Assembly (NCBI GenBank): GCA_947625775.1
Contig: CANQPM010000009.1
Coordinates: forward strand, 88,898-152,897
Length of the DNA stretch: 64,000 nucleotides
Reading direction: 5' to 3'
Origin: an uncultured Lachnospiraceae bacterium
Lineage (GTDB): Bacteria; Bacillota; Clostridia; Lachnospirales; Lachnospiraceae
Shown: positions 56,018 to 64,000 of the stretch, piece after piece
Numbering within the stretch: the first letter of the stretch is position 1
How the letters are laid out: each line of letters opens with the position of its first letter
The notes under the pieces: generated by a model
Told to the model about the DNA's origin: nothing
The model's database searches: none
What the model saw: only the letters and a program-made list of their open reading frames with translations
Program-made: the position numbers and the translations under genes

Positions 56018-57172
56018 ATGGCGGATATGCAAAAATGCCCGTATGTAAACAGATGCGGCGGCTGCCACATCGGCAGGGAAAGCTATGAGGAGGAGCTTGC
56101 GGGCAAGCAGAAGTGGATTGAGGAAAACATCGGAAAATATTGCAAGGTGAACGGCATATTGGGCATGTACTATCCTTATTATTATAGGAATAAGGTTCAC
56201 GCTGTTTTTGGACATGCCAAAGACGAGATAGTTGCAGGAATGTATGAGGAGGGCACGCACGATATAGTTCCTGTAAAGAACTGTCTTATAGAGGACAAGC
56301 AGGCGGCGGCTATTATTGAAACGGCGACGCAGCTTATAAATTCCTTTAAAATATGGGCTTACAATGAGGACACAGGGCGCGGCGTGATGCGTCATATACT
56401 GATACGTAAGGGAATGTCCACAAAGCAGATAATGGTGGTGATTGTGACGGCAGGCCCTGAATTTCCGCACAAAAACAATTTTGTTGACGAGCTTAGGAAA
56501 CGCCACCCAGAGATAACCACGATAGTCCAGAACATAAACGGGCAGGACACGACAATGGTGCTTGGCGGGAAAAATAAGCCGCTCTATGGCGACGGCTATA
56601 TAGAGGACGTGCTGTGCGGGCTGCGCTTTAGGATATCGCCGAACTCATTTTACCAGATAAACTCGGCGCAGACACAGGCGCTTTACAAAAAAGCGATACA
56701 GGCGGCGGAGCTGACAGGAAAGGAAACGGTCATTGACGCGTATTGCGGCATCGGCACGATTGGCATGGCTATGGCTTCAAAGGCGGGCAGGGTTATCGGC
56801 GTGGAGCTTAACGCTCAGGCTGTAAAGGATGCCAAGGCGAACGCGAAACGCAACAATATAAATAATATACATTTTGTCAATGCCGACGCTGCGGAATATA
56901 TGACACAGATGTCAGAAAACAGCCAGCGCGCAGATGTTGTTGTCCTTGATCCCCCAAGGAGCGGCACTACGGAGGAGTTCGTCAGAGCCGTGGCGCTGGT
57001 AAAGCCGTCAAGGGTGGTGTATGTGTCATGCAATCCTGAGACGCTGGGGCGTGACCTTGAATACTTTAAGAAGGCAGGGTATAAGGCGAAAGAGGCTTGG
57101 GGGGTGGATATGTTTCCGTTTACGGGGAATGTGGAAACGGTGTGCTTGCTGTCCAAAATTAATGTCAGGTAG
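56018..57172 (+). CDS. rlmD: 23S rRNA m5U methyltransferase RlmD/RumA-type
   Basis: A 384-residue uracil-C5 methyltransferase. The N-terminal Cys cluster (CPYVNRCGGC) likely binds an iron-sulfur cluster. The SAM fold shows DAYCGIGTIGMAM, VVLDPPRSGTT and the nucleophile Cys in YVSCNPETLGRD. It has no TRAM domain. The start follows a GAGGTAAGC site. Two rRNA methyltransferase genes lie in sequence here. Confidence 0.9.
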   Translation: MADMQKCPYVNRCGGCHIGRESYEEELAGKQKWIEENIGKYCKVNGILGMYYPYYYRNKVHAVFGHAKDEIVAGMYEEGTHDIVPVKNCLIEDKQAAAIIETATQLINSFKIWAYNEDTGRGVMRHILIRKGMSTKQIMVVIVTAGPEFPHKNNFVDELRKRHPEITTIVQNINGQDTTMVLGGKNKPLYGDGYIEDVLCGLRFRISPNSFYQINSAQTQALYKKAIQAAELTGKETVIDAYCGIGTIGMAMASKAGRVIGVELNAQAVKDAKANAKRNNINNIHFVNADAAEYMTQMSENSQRADVVVLDPPRSGTTEEFVRAVALVKPSRVVYVSCNPETLGRDLEYFKKAGYKAKEAWGVDMFPFTGNVETVCLLSKINVR

Positions 57173-57201
57173 TATATTGAAGTGGAACTAAAACAGATGA
57201 A

Positions 57202-57369
57202 ATGGATCTGACGGCAGCGGAGAAAAAAGCTAGTTATGAGAAAATCAAGGCGTATGTGTTGAAGAAACTTGGGTTGAAGGCCAGCAATCGGTATATCGCA
57301 CAGGTTAAGAGGAAATGTGGGATTATTTATGCTTGGTATAATACGAGGAGGATGCAGCAGAATGGATAA
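57202..57369 (+). pseudogene. helical C-terminal remnant after rlmD
   Basis: A 55-codon frame, MDLTAAEKKASYEKIKAYVL then KKLGLKASNRYIAQVKRKCG. It looks like the tail of a larger protein, broken off by the start of the accessory island. It overlaps the next gene by 8 bases. I do not assign a function. Confidence 0.45.
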
Positions 57370-57916
57370 CAGAGAGCATATGGGAAAGAATAAGGATGGA
57401 GTAATATTTCCCATTGCTCCAAATCTTTCCGAAATGGGTGGCAGTTATTTGGAGTTTATAGAAAAAATTAAGACGGAAATTCAAAAGCAGAGGGTTTCTG
57501 TTGTAATGAATGCCAATGTCGGCATGATCTGCCTTTATTGGAATATCGGCAGGGATATTTTAGCAAAACAGGAAGAAGAAGGATGGGGAGCCAAAGTTAT
57601 TGATCGCATGGCAAAGGATTTGAAGGAAGCGTTCCCTGATATGTCTGGATTTTCCCCAAGAAATATTAAGTATATGCGCAAATTTGCTCAGTGTTGGTCG
57701 GACTATGAAATTGTGCAACGGGTCGTTGCACAAATACCGTGGCGCACAAATATATCATTAATGGACAAACTAAAAACGGAGGAAGAACGCATATGGTATG
57801 CTGGTAAAACTATAGAAAATGGCTGGAGTAAAGCGATTCTGGAGTTGCAGATTCAGAACAGATTGATGGAGCGTACTGGAAAGACGGTCAATAATTTCTC
57901 TGCGGCATTACTATGA
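57362..57916 (+). pseudogene. DUF1016 (YhcG-type) protein, N-terminal domain only
   Basis: A 184-residue frame with the DUF1016 N-terminal domain (YWNIGRDILAKQEEEGWGAK, then GFSPRNIKYMRKFA, ending RTGKTVNNFSAALL). The C-terminal PD-(D/E)XK nuclease domain of full-length YhcG proteins is absent: the frame stops at 57916, right where the nuclease half should begin. Different sequence follows, so this is a deletion junction. Confidence 0.75.
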
Positions 57917-58082
57917 TGCAGCAGAGATACAGATTTTTGAGGACAGGCAGCCTAACGGTCAATGGCTGAAATCAATAAAATTCAGGCTTCCCATTATTGA
58001 GGAAGATATGGAAGTAAGTTTGGATAATGATGAACATGTGGAAACGGTTGTTTGCTTGTTCTGGCAAAAGTCGGGGGATTAA
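57906..58082 (+). pseudogene. unidentified C-terminal gene fragment
   Basis: An open frame with no start of its own, shifted by one from the DUF1016 frame: HYYDAAEIQIFEDRQPNGQW and on to EHVETVVCLFWQK. It is a remnant fused by deletion. I do not recognise the parent family with confidence. Confidence 0.45.
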
Positions 58083-58129
58083 CTTTTAGCCTTAATTGGT
58101 TACTCATTATATTTAGGAGGTTTTTGGTA

Positions 58130-59638
58130 ATGCTTGATAAAACTAACGCCAACATTGGCTTTGAAAAACAATTGTGGGATGCTGCCTGTGTCCTGTGGGG
58201 ACATATTCCTGCGGCAGAATACAGAAAGGTAATCATTGGACTCATTTTTCTGCGCTACATTTCTGCTGCCTTTGATAAGAGATATCAAGAGCTTATCGCT
58301 GAGGGGGACGGTTTCGAAGACGACCGCGATGCTTATACGATGGAAAATGTGTTCTTCGTGCCGGAAGAAGCAAGATGGAGCACCATTGCTTCCGCAGCGC
58401 ATACTCCGGAAATCGGAACGGTTATCGATACGGCTATGAGAGCTATTGAAGCCGAGAATAAGACATTGAAGAATGTTCTTCCGAAGAATTACGCCAGCCC
58501 GGACCTCGATAAGCGAGTGCTCGGTGATGTAGTCGACATCTTCACGAACAATATCGATATGAGTGGCACGGAAGAGAGCGAAGATCTGCTGGGTCGTACT
58601 TATGAATACTGTATTGCGCAGTTCGCAGAAAAGGAAGGCGTAGGCGGTGGTGAATTCTATACACCGTCCAGCGTGGTTAAAACGCTCGTTTCAATCCTGC
58701 GTCCATTTGATAATTGCCGTGTGTATGATTGCTGTTGCGGTTCCGGCGGTATGTTCGTTCAAAGCGCTAAGTTCATTCAGGCACATTCCGGTAAGCGTGG
58801 AGCCATTTCCGTTTACGGGCAGGAAGCCAATGCGGATACGTGGAAGATGGCCAAGATGAACATGGCAATCCGTGGCATTGATGCCGACTTTGGTCCTTAT
58901 CAGGCAGATACCTTTACGAATGACCTGCATCCAACATTGAAGGCAGACTTCATTCTGGCAAATCCGCCGTTCAACTATCATCCTTGGAATCAAGAAAAGT
59001 TGCTGGAAGATGTCCGCTGGAAATACGGTACTCCTCCCGCGGGTAACGCAAACTATGCATGGATTCAGCATATGATCCATCACCTCGCACCGACCGGGAA
59101 AATCGGTCTTGTACTTGCAAACGGAGCGCTTTCCACACAGTCCAGCGGCGAGGGTGAAATTCGTAAAAGAATTATAGAAGACGATTTGATCGAAGGCATC
59201 ATCGCAATGCCGACGCAGCTCTTTTATAGCGTAACCATTCCGGTTACCCTGTGGTTCATTACGAAGGGAAAGGAGCAGAAAGGCAAAACCCTTTTTATTG
59301 ATGCCCGCAAAATGGGTCACATGGTAGACCGCAAGCACAGGGATTTCTCGGATGAGGATATTCAGAAACTGGCGGATACCTTCGAGGCATTCCATAACGG
59401 AACGCTTGAGGATGTAAAGGGATTTTGCTCTGTTGCCACGCTGCAGGATATTGCAAAGCAAGATTATATTCTGACACCGGGACGTTATGTCGGCATTGAG
59501 GAACAGGAGGATGACGGTGAGCCGTTTGAAGAGAAAATGGCGAGACTAACCTCAGAGCTGTCTGACATGTTTAAAAAGTCTCATGAACTGGAGAAGGAGA
59601 TTAGGAAAAAGTTGGGGGCGATTGGGTATGAAATTTGA
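58130..59638 (+). CDS. hsdM: type I restriction-modification methyltransferase subunit
   Basis: HsdM methylates adenines in the sequence chosen by HsdS. The 502-residue protein has the HsdM N-terminal helical domain (about 5-130), motif I region CCGSGGMFVQSAKF and the catalytic NPPFNYHPW. ATG 58130 follows AGGAGG. It overlaps hsdS by 11 bases. No hsdR is present in the window; it may lie elsewhere or be lost. Confidence 0.95.
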   Translation: MLDKTNANIGFEKQLWDAACVLWGHIPAAEYRKVIIGLIFLRYISAAFDKRYQELIAEGDGFEDDRDAYTMENVFFVPEEARWSTIASAAHTPEIGTVIDTAMRAIEAENKTLKNVLPKNYASPDLDKRVLGDVVDIFTNNIDMSGTEESEDLLGRTYEYCIAQFAEKEGVGGGEFYTPSSVVKTLVSILRPFDNCRVYDCCCGSGGMFVQSAKFIQAHSGKRGAISVYGQEANADTWKMAKMNMAIRGIDADFGPYQADTFTNDLHPTLKADFILANPPFNYHPWNQEKLLEDVRWKYGTPPAGNANYAWIQHMIHHLAPTGKIGLVLANGALSTQSSGEGEIRKRIIEDDLIEGIIAMPTQLFYSVTIPVTLWFITKGKEQKGKTLFIDARKMGHMVDRKHRDFSDEDIQKLADTFEAFHNGTLEDVKGFCSVATLQDIAKQDYILTPGRYVGIEEQEDDGEPFEEKMARLTSELSDMFKKSHELEKEIRKKLGAIGYEI

Positions 59639-60179
59639 ATGGAAGAAATACACCCTTGACGAAGTATGCTCACGGATTTATAGCGGTGGAACACCGTCAA
59701 CTCGGCACCCTGAATACTGGAACGGTAATCTTAAGTGGTTATCATCTGGAGAGACCTCCCAACGTTTCATATATGATACCGAACGGACAATTACTCAAAA
59801 AGGCGTAGATAATTCATCCACGAAACTTGCCAAGAAGGGCTGTACGGTCGTAGCAACTGCGGGGCAAGGATATACAAGAGGTCAAGCCAGTTTCCTGATG
59901 ATTGATACTTATATGAATCAGTCTGTTATTGCATGTGAAGCTGATCCAAGATATATTCTGCCGTTATATCTTTATTATAATTTGGACAATCGATATGAGG
60001 AGTTTAGGCTTCTTTCGGATGGGACAAGTACAAGAGGCGGTTTGTCAGGGTGGATTCTAAAACGAATGGATATTGAACTTCCGCCCTTAGATGGGCAAAA
60101 AAAGATAGTGAATATACTGGAGGGAATCGATAGGAAGATAGAAATCAATAATAAAATAAACGATAATTTAGTGGCTTAA
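59628..60179 (+). CDS. hsdS: type I specificity subunit, half-length form
   Basis: HsdS recognises the DNA target through two target recognition domains. This frame has only one (about 1-150) plus the first conserved helix (LPPLDGQKKIVNILEGIDRK), and stops two codons after an 18-bp inverted repeat (NDNL-VA). At 183 residues it is half the usual size. A second half lies inverted just downstream (60176-60817). Inversion between the repeats would give a single 394-residue HsdS. A half HsdS can work as a dimer in some systems, so the current form may still be active. Confidence 0.9.
   Translation: MKFEWKKYTLDEVCSRIYSGGTPSTRHPEYWNGNLKWLSSGETSQRFIYDTERTITQKGVDNSSTKLAKKGCTVVATAGQGYTRGQASFLMIDTYMNQSVIACEADPRYILPLYLYYNLDNRYEEFRLLSDGTSTRGGLSGWILKRMDIELPPLDGQKKIVNILEGIDRKIEINNKINDNLVA
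60154..60171 (+). repeat. hsdS inverted repeat, left copy
   Basis: AAATAAACGATAATTTAG, coding for INDNL at the conserved region between the two HsdS halves. Exact inverted copy at 60817-60834. Confidence 0.9.
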
Positions 60180-60817
60180 AGATTAATGTTGGACACATCA
60201 ATCTCGCCGGACATCAGACGAGGGAGTAAAGTGTCCCTCAAGGTTGCAAGGTGCTTGTTTTCCAAACAGTTATTGACGATTTGATTTATCATTGGTGTCG
60301 TTATAGCGCCAAAATCATCAAGTGTCTTTCTGTCTGGCAAAAGGATTTCAAATGCGTCATAATCCTTTTTGCCGATGTGAATGACCGTTGTTGCGACTTG
60401 AGTTTGCTCAATAACGCTTAGAAGCGGCTTGATGCTAAACAAAACGAAAGCTTTATCGTTTGAGTTTTTGTTCTCAAAGATACATACTCGCTGATTTAGC
60501 CAAGCCTCTGTGTTGCCCCAAAGGTAAGGGCGAAACTCGCCGTCCATACCTACTACTATATCGCCAGGTTGTATCAAATGACCTTTTGGGTGAACCTCGG
60601 TTGTATATGTAACAAATGCTTGCTCTTTAAGGTCGCGGATGCGAATAATAGGCTTTCCAAGTCCTTCCGTATTAAAGAGTTTTGAAGAAAAAGGCGCACC
60701 ATATATGATATTGGCGACAGAATAAATGTTGGATTTCTGCCATTTTGATGGTTTCGTTCCACCAAAAGGCTCGAACTTAACAAACCACGCCTTGTATAGC
60801 GCCTGCGCTTGCTCTTC
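60176..60817 (-). pseudogene. hsdS: silent second half of hsdS, inverted
   Basis: On the minus strand, an open frame of 213 codons follows directly from the inverted repeat: EEQAQALYKAWFVKFEPFGG, then a second target recognition domain, then CLENKHLATLRDTLLPRLMS and a stop. It has no start signal of its own and fits in frame onto codon 181 of the plus-strand hsdS. It is therefore a cassette rather than a decayed gene; I class it as pseudogene because it is unexpressed in this orientation. Confidence 0.88.
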
Positions 60818-60834
60818 TAAATTATCGTTTATTT
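60817..60834 (-). repeat. hsdS inverted repeat, right copy
   Basis: Minus strand AAATAAACGATAATTTAG, exact match to 60154-60171. Confidence 0.9.
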
Positions 60835-60864
60835 ACCGCAAAATAGTAGAAAGGAAACAGTAAT

Positions 60865-61167
60865 ATGCAAAATGCAGTATTAACAATAGAAAACATAATT
60901 AATATGGTTAAACCGATTGCCGAAAAATATCATGTAGATCAGATTTATTTATTTGGTTCCTATGCCAGAGGAGAGGCGGGAATAGATAGTGATTTAGATT
61001 TTTTGGTATATGGTGGAGATAACTTCAAACTTACCATGATTTTTGCGCTTGCCGAAGAATTGCGGGAAGTACTGGATAAGAAGGTGGATGTATTTGAAAT
61101 TCACGAAATTAATCAGGAGAGTGAATTTTACAATACAATTATGAAAGAGAGGCTGCTTGTAGCATGA
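60865..61167 (+). CDS. mntA: MNT-domain antitoxin nucleotidyltransferase
   Basis: A 100-residue minimal nucleotidyltransferase with the motif GSYARGEAGIDSDLDFLV (GSx10DxD). In the known HEPN/MNT pairs, MntA attaches AMP units to a Tyr of the HepT toxin and silences it. AGAAAGGAAAC precedes the ATG. It overlaps the HEPN gene by 4 bases (ATGA), the usual coupling. Confidence 0.9.
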   Translation: MQNAVLTIENIINMVKPIAEKYHVDQIYLFGSYARGEAGIDSDLDFLVYGGDNFKLTMIFALAEELREVLDKKVDVFEIHEINQESEFYNTIMKERLLVA

Positions 61168-61514
61168 AATATTCAGATCAGCAACGTGTCCAAAGAATAT
61201 ATAACAATGCCGTAAAACTGTATGAATATATTAAGGATAATCAAGTCAAAAAAGAGGATTTGTTAAGGGAAACTGCTTTGCAATGGCTTGTTACAACACC
61301 ATTATATAATATTGGAGAGCATGTCTATCATTTGTCAAAAGATTATAAAGAAGCCCATCAAGATATTCAGTGGACAATGATTGCCGGCGTCAGACACAGA
61401 CTGGTTCATGACTACGATGGGACAAACTGGAATATCATAGCGGATGTAGTTTTTGAGGAACTGCCGATTTTGATAAACCAACTGAAAGAACTGCTTGATA
61501 CAGAAGAAATATAA
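61164..61514 (+). CDS. hepT: HEPN-domain toxin
   Basis: A 116-residue HEPN RNase-like toxin (DUF86). The active motif is RHRLVHDY near residue 77, giving R-x4-H with the adjacent Tyr that the partner modifies. The helical domain is complete. It is translated from within the end of mntA. Such pairs guard mobile elements and restriction loci, and act in phage defence in some species. Confidence 0.9.
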   Translation: MKYSDQQRVQRIYNNAVKLYEYIKDNQVKKEDLLRETALQWLVTTPLYNIGEHVYHLSKDYKEAHQDIQWTMIAGVRHRLVHDYDGTNWNIIADVVFEELPILINQLKELLDTEEI

Positions 61515-61605
61515 AAGAAGATATACTCTCACCAACGGCGAGAGTCAAACCAACGGAACTGCCGTTGATGTCGTTCTCTGGAAATATTAGAAATGGAGAA
61601 AAGAC

Positions 61606-62232
61606 ATGAAAGAAGAACTGATGACAGAGATCATGCAGCAAATGCTGTCTTGTCTCGACAATGCCCAGTTAAAACAGCTTCGGCAAGTGATGGAACAAAC
61701 GCTCTGCCATTACGATGTGACAAGCGTACAAGTCAAGCCGAAGGAGGATGATAGCAATAACCTGATTGCGATGTTTATAGCTGCCAAACGGATTGAAGGC
61801 TGCTCGGAAAAGACGCTGAAGTATTACCAAACCACGATAGACGCAATGGTGTCTTCCCTTGGGAAAAATGTTCGCCACATTCTTACGGAGGATTTACGGT
61901 TATACCTTACCGAATATCAGAGAAAAAATCAATCAAGCCGTGTAACCATTGACAATATCCGTAGAATCTTGTCCAGCTTCTTTTCTTGGCTGGAAGACGA
62001 GGACTATATCATCAAAAGTCCGGTGCGCCGAATCCATAAGGTGAAAACGGCAAGCAGCATCAAGGAAACCTATTCTGATGAAGATTTGGAAAAGATGCGC
62101 GATAGCTGTGAAGAACTGCGGGACTTGGCTATGATCGATATGCTGGCTTCAACAGGTATGCGTGTTGGAGATGCTTACGGTAAAATAAGACTAAAGTTAG
62201 ACAAACCCAGTAAATACAAGGGTTTGATCTGA
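61606..62232 (+). pseudogene. truncated tyrosine recombinase, probable former hsdS invertase
   Basis: A 208-residue frame with an N-terminal SAM-like domain (KRIEGCSEKTLKYYQTTIDA, about 55-135) and the start of the catalytic domain. It keeps the first catalytic Arg (LASTGMRVG) but then switches to unrelated residues and stops. The His-x-x-Arg, His and Tyr parts are gone. Such recombinases commonly sit beside invertible hsdS genes. GGAGAAAAGAC precedes the ATG. Confidence 0.85.
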
Positions 62233-62410
62233 TTTAGTCCTTTCTCAAAATTGCAACGAAGCAAGGTATTGATGGGAGGCAGCGCTGTTTTACCAATCAA
62301 ATATCTCACAAATGCCAGTGGTGCATCAGGGTTCCGGCGGGGATATATGCCATGTGGCTTTAAAGGGGTGAAGATTGTTTTTCTGATGCAAAAAAATATA
62401 GAAACTATTT

Positions 62411-62479
62411 AGGCAGGACTAAATTAGCTCTCAAAACGGATATTCCGTTTGTGTAACGCTAATCTGGTCCTGCCTTTTT
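62411..62479 (+). terminator. long hairpin with T run before conjugation-type genes
   Basis: Stem AGGCAGGAC / GTCCTGCCT, inner pairs ATTAGC/GCTAAT and AACGGA/TCCGTT, then TTTTT. It may be an attenuator for the downstream genes. In 62233-62410 I see only a short frame (near 62271-62409) without support. Confidence 0.7.
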
Positions 62480-62502
62480 GTTTTGAGAAGGAGGATTTAC
62501 AG

Positions 62503-62895
62503 ATGGGCTTTACAAAAAGGGAGCTGATTCAGTTCTTAGACGGGCTGGTGGAGTTAGCCAGCGGGGAAAACAAGGCAAAAGCAGTATTGGCAAAAGAAAA
62601 GTTCCTAAGTGACTTTGAAAACATTTATGGATACGAAAAGGAGGGGATCACAGAAGCTTCAAAGCTGCCGCCACGCTATATAGCGGCAATGCCGGATATG
62701 GTACAGGAAGAAATCAGGCAGAAAGTAATGACAGCGCTGGTGGAACACGGCGAATGCACTCCTGAAAATGTTGACCGTGCCATGAGTTCCAAAATCCATG
62801 ACTTAGAAGGTTTGATTGACATTCGTGAGTATGCAGAGCGGATGGAAGCGGAACAGAGGAAGAAAGCGGAGCAGAAAGGGAGGGGCGGCAGATGA
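62503..62895 (+). CDS. conjugative-element protein of unknown function
   Basis: A 130-residue protein starting MGFTKRELIQFLDGLVELAS after AAGGAGG, helical and highly charged at the end (AEQRKKAEQKGRGGR). It resembles small accessory proteins of Tn1549-like integrative conjugative elements, an assignment made from memory and context. The next frame starts at its stop (ATGA overlap). Confidence 0.6.
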   Translation: MGFTKRELIQFLDGLVELASGENKAKAVLAKEKFLSDFENIYGYEKEGITEASKLPPRYIAAMPDMVQEEIRQKVMTALVEHGECTPENVDRAMSSKIHDLEGLIDIREYAERMEAEQRKKAEQKGRGGR

Positions 62896-63056
62896 TACAG
62901 GCAGCGGCAGGCATTATAACAGCGGCAGCATTTGTGTTTTATTTATCGCTTGCAAAATCAGCAGGCATAAGAACTTGCGGTGTTTGCCACGTTCCGGTTG
63001 CCTGCCAGTGTGGAAAAGGCAATAGAACCGATCGGCACGATGACCATGATCTTTAA
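62892..63056 (+). pseudogene. short conjugative-element gene broken by inversion
   Basis: The first 25 codons (MIQAAAGIITAAAFVFYLSL) code for a signal or membrane helix. After ATAAGAA at 62967 the frame continues into sequence that is antisense to the trbL-like fragment and soon stops. The original C-terminus is missing. Confidence 0.6.
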
Positions 63057-63587
63057 AAACCGGAAGTACACCGTGTATATCATGAAAAAGCCGCAGATAA
63101 TGACAATCACGCTTAACAGCGCCGCCAGTATCAGCATGATAAGCCCCTCGCCGAAGCCTAAATTCTTTATGACGTCTGCCTGTGCGCTGTCAATGGCAAG
63201 TGTGGTATAACTCCCCGCCGACAGTGCATTTACGAGGTTTCCGGCTGTATTGAAGAATGCCTTCATGATGGTCACGTTGTTTGCCACGAGCCATTCCGCA
63301 AGTCCGAGCCTTATAAGCATGCGCAGGATTACCTCAAAGCGCATTTCCTCACGGACATCCACGCTCTCCGAGCAGAACCCGATCACGAAGAACAGCACCA
63401 CAAGGGAAGAACCCACTGCCACGAAGATCGGTTCCACGCTTTCCACCAGCGCCCACGGGCCTCCGCCCTTAAAATTTACCGGGGACTGCCCCAGCAGGGC
63501 AAATACAAGATTTACCTGATTGTTCCAGAACCCAAACACCATTTCCAGAAGCGCCAGTATCTTATCCCCCAGCTTGAAAATATCCAC
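62958..63587 (-). pseudogene. TrbL/VirB6-like conjugation membrane protein, N-terminal part, inverted
   Basis: The first 200 or so residues of a multi-span membrane protein (GTG start, MDIFKLGDKILALLEMVFGF). Helices are clear at about 55-75 (FVAVGSSLVVLFFVIGFC), 150-180 and 185-200. It ends at an inversion junction (TASSYAC). The missing C-terminal part lies on the opposite strand at 63611-63814. The original protein would be part of the mating channel. Confidence 0.7.
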
Positions 63588-63610
63588 TTAATGCCAAATA
63601 TTTCTTATCC

Positions 63611-63814
63611 GTGGTGTTTGAGGCAGTCACGATGGCGCTTGCGGTCATGCTGTGCAATGCCTTCATCAGTGCAGGGCTTCCGTCCTTTACGGGCAGTTAC
63701 GCAGACTGGGCAAAAACGCTCATCTATCTGTGTGAGATGACCTTTACGATTGCCCTTACAGTGGGAAGCGTAAAAGGCGCACAGTCACTTACCAGCAGGG
63801 CATTAGGATTATAG
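63611..63814 (+). pseudogene. TrbL/VirB6-like protein, C-terminal part
   Basis: A 67-residue frame of two membrane helices (FEAVTMALAVMLCNAFISAG and LIYLCEMTFTIALTVGSVKG) with a normal stop. It fits as the C-terminus of the inverted gene on the other strand. There is no true start codon context. Confidence 0.65.
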
Positions 63815-63823
63815 GAGGGCTGT

Positions 63824-64000
63824 ATGGAAATAAGACCATTGACAGAAGCAGAAAGGAAATACACTTATACACAGAGTATGCAGATCCAGGGGCAGACAGG
63901 GTGTATCGGGCATCTGAGGGGGGATTTTGACAGGAATGGAAACGGCTTTTTCACTTCATGGGACGATCACTGGGAACAGTGGAAAACCGATGAATTTAAG
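63824..64000 (+). CDS. conjugative-element protein, N-terminal part (runs off window)
   Basis: Starts MEIRPLTEAERKYTYTQSMQ after AGGAGGG, 9 bases after the trbL-like stop, and is open to the window end (59 codons seen). GCIGHLRGDFDRNGNGFFTS suggests a soluble protein common in Tn1549-like elements; the function is unknown. Confidence 0.65.
   Translation, partial: MEIRPLTEAERKYTYTQSMQIQGQTGCIGHLRGDFDRNGNGFFTSWDDHWEQWKTDEFK

Noticed and set aside
62233..62409. A short frame near 62271-62409 starting MGGSAVLPIKYLTNASGASG
   Set aside because: No good binding site and no recognisable family; it lies between broken genes and is probably debris.
62980..63519. Plus-strand open frames of 76 and 89 residues
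   Set aside because: They are antisense shadows of the inverted TrbL/VirB6-like fragment, which has clear membrane helices.

Overview
The window reads as chromosome of a motile, anaerobic Gram-positive of the Clostridia, most likely a Lachnospiraceae gut or rumen commensal. This is inferred from the commensal-type flagellins, the FabK-type fatty acid cluster with a FabT-like MarR regulator, a long Bacillus-type SRP RNA, intracellular GH13 and GH9 glycosidases, and AGGAGG ribosome binding sites. I cannot name a species.

Layout. 1-5.8 kb: ATP synthase genes atpE-F-H-A-G-D-C, with a c subunit carrying Na+ ligands. 6-10.8 kb: first flagellin cassette. 11-20.6 kb: membrane Ser/Thr kinase with a large Ig-like surface protein, SRP RNA, a DUF3048 lipoprotein and a type I pullulanase. 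20.7-23.3 kb: small proteins and a cytoplasmic GH9 glucanase. 23.5-32 kb: fatty acid synthesis operon (acpP, fabK, fabD, fabG, fabF, fabZ, a fused accD-accA, fabH, fabT) behind a promoter with two operators. 32-46.5 kb: three more flagellin cassettes, Rpn-like nuclease genes and cheD. 46.6-57.2 kb: PHP phosphoesterase, PAP2 phosphatase, glycerophosphodiesterase, alpha/beta hydrolase, M13 lipoprotein peptidase, SH3 protein, alarmone hydrolase-like HD protein and two rRNA methyltransferases. 57.2-64 kb: a decayed accessory island with a type I restriction-modification locus whose hsdS lies in an invertible arrangement, a HEPN/MNT toxin-antitoxin pair, a truncated recombinase and broken conjugative-element genes.

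The standout is a four-copy phase-variation system. Each copy is a DNA segment of about 950 bp bounded by inverted 32-bp recombinase sites. Inside are a FimB-sized tyrosine recombinase, its sigma-A-like promoter (clear in three copies), its terminator, and one consensus sigma-28 flagellar promoter (TAAA-N15-ACCGATAT). Just outside the right site lie a csrA gene, a structured leader with a GGA-loop hairpin, and a flagellin gene. In this sequence all four sigma-28 promoters point away from csrA-fliC (OFF); inversion would place each in front. The asymmetric site cores differ among the four loci, which would keep each switch private. Each flagellin thus appears to have its own switch, its own recombinase and its own CsrA-type translational repressor.

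A second, independent inversion system is the hsdS locus: an 18-bp inverted repeat separates a half-length hsdS from an oppositely oriented second half, and in-silico inversion restores a 394-residue specificity subunit.
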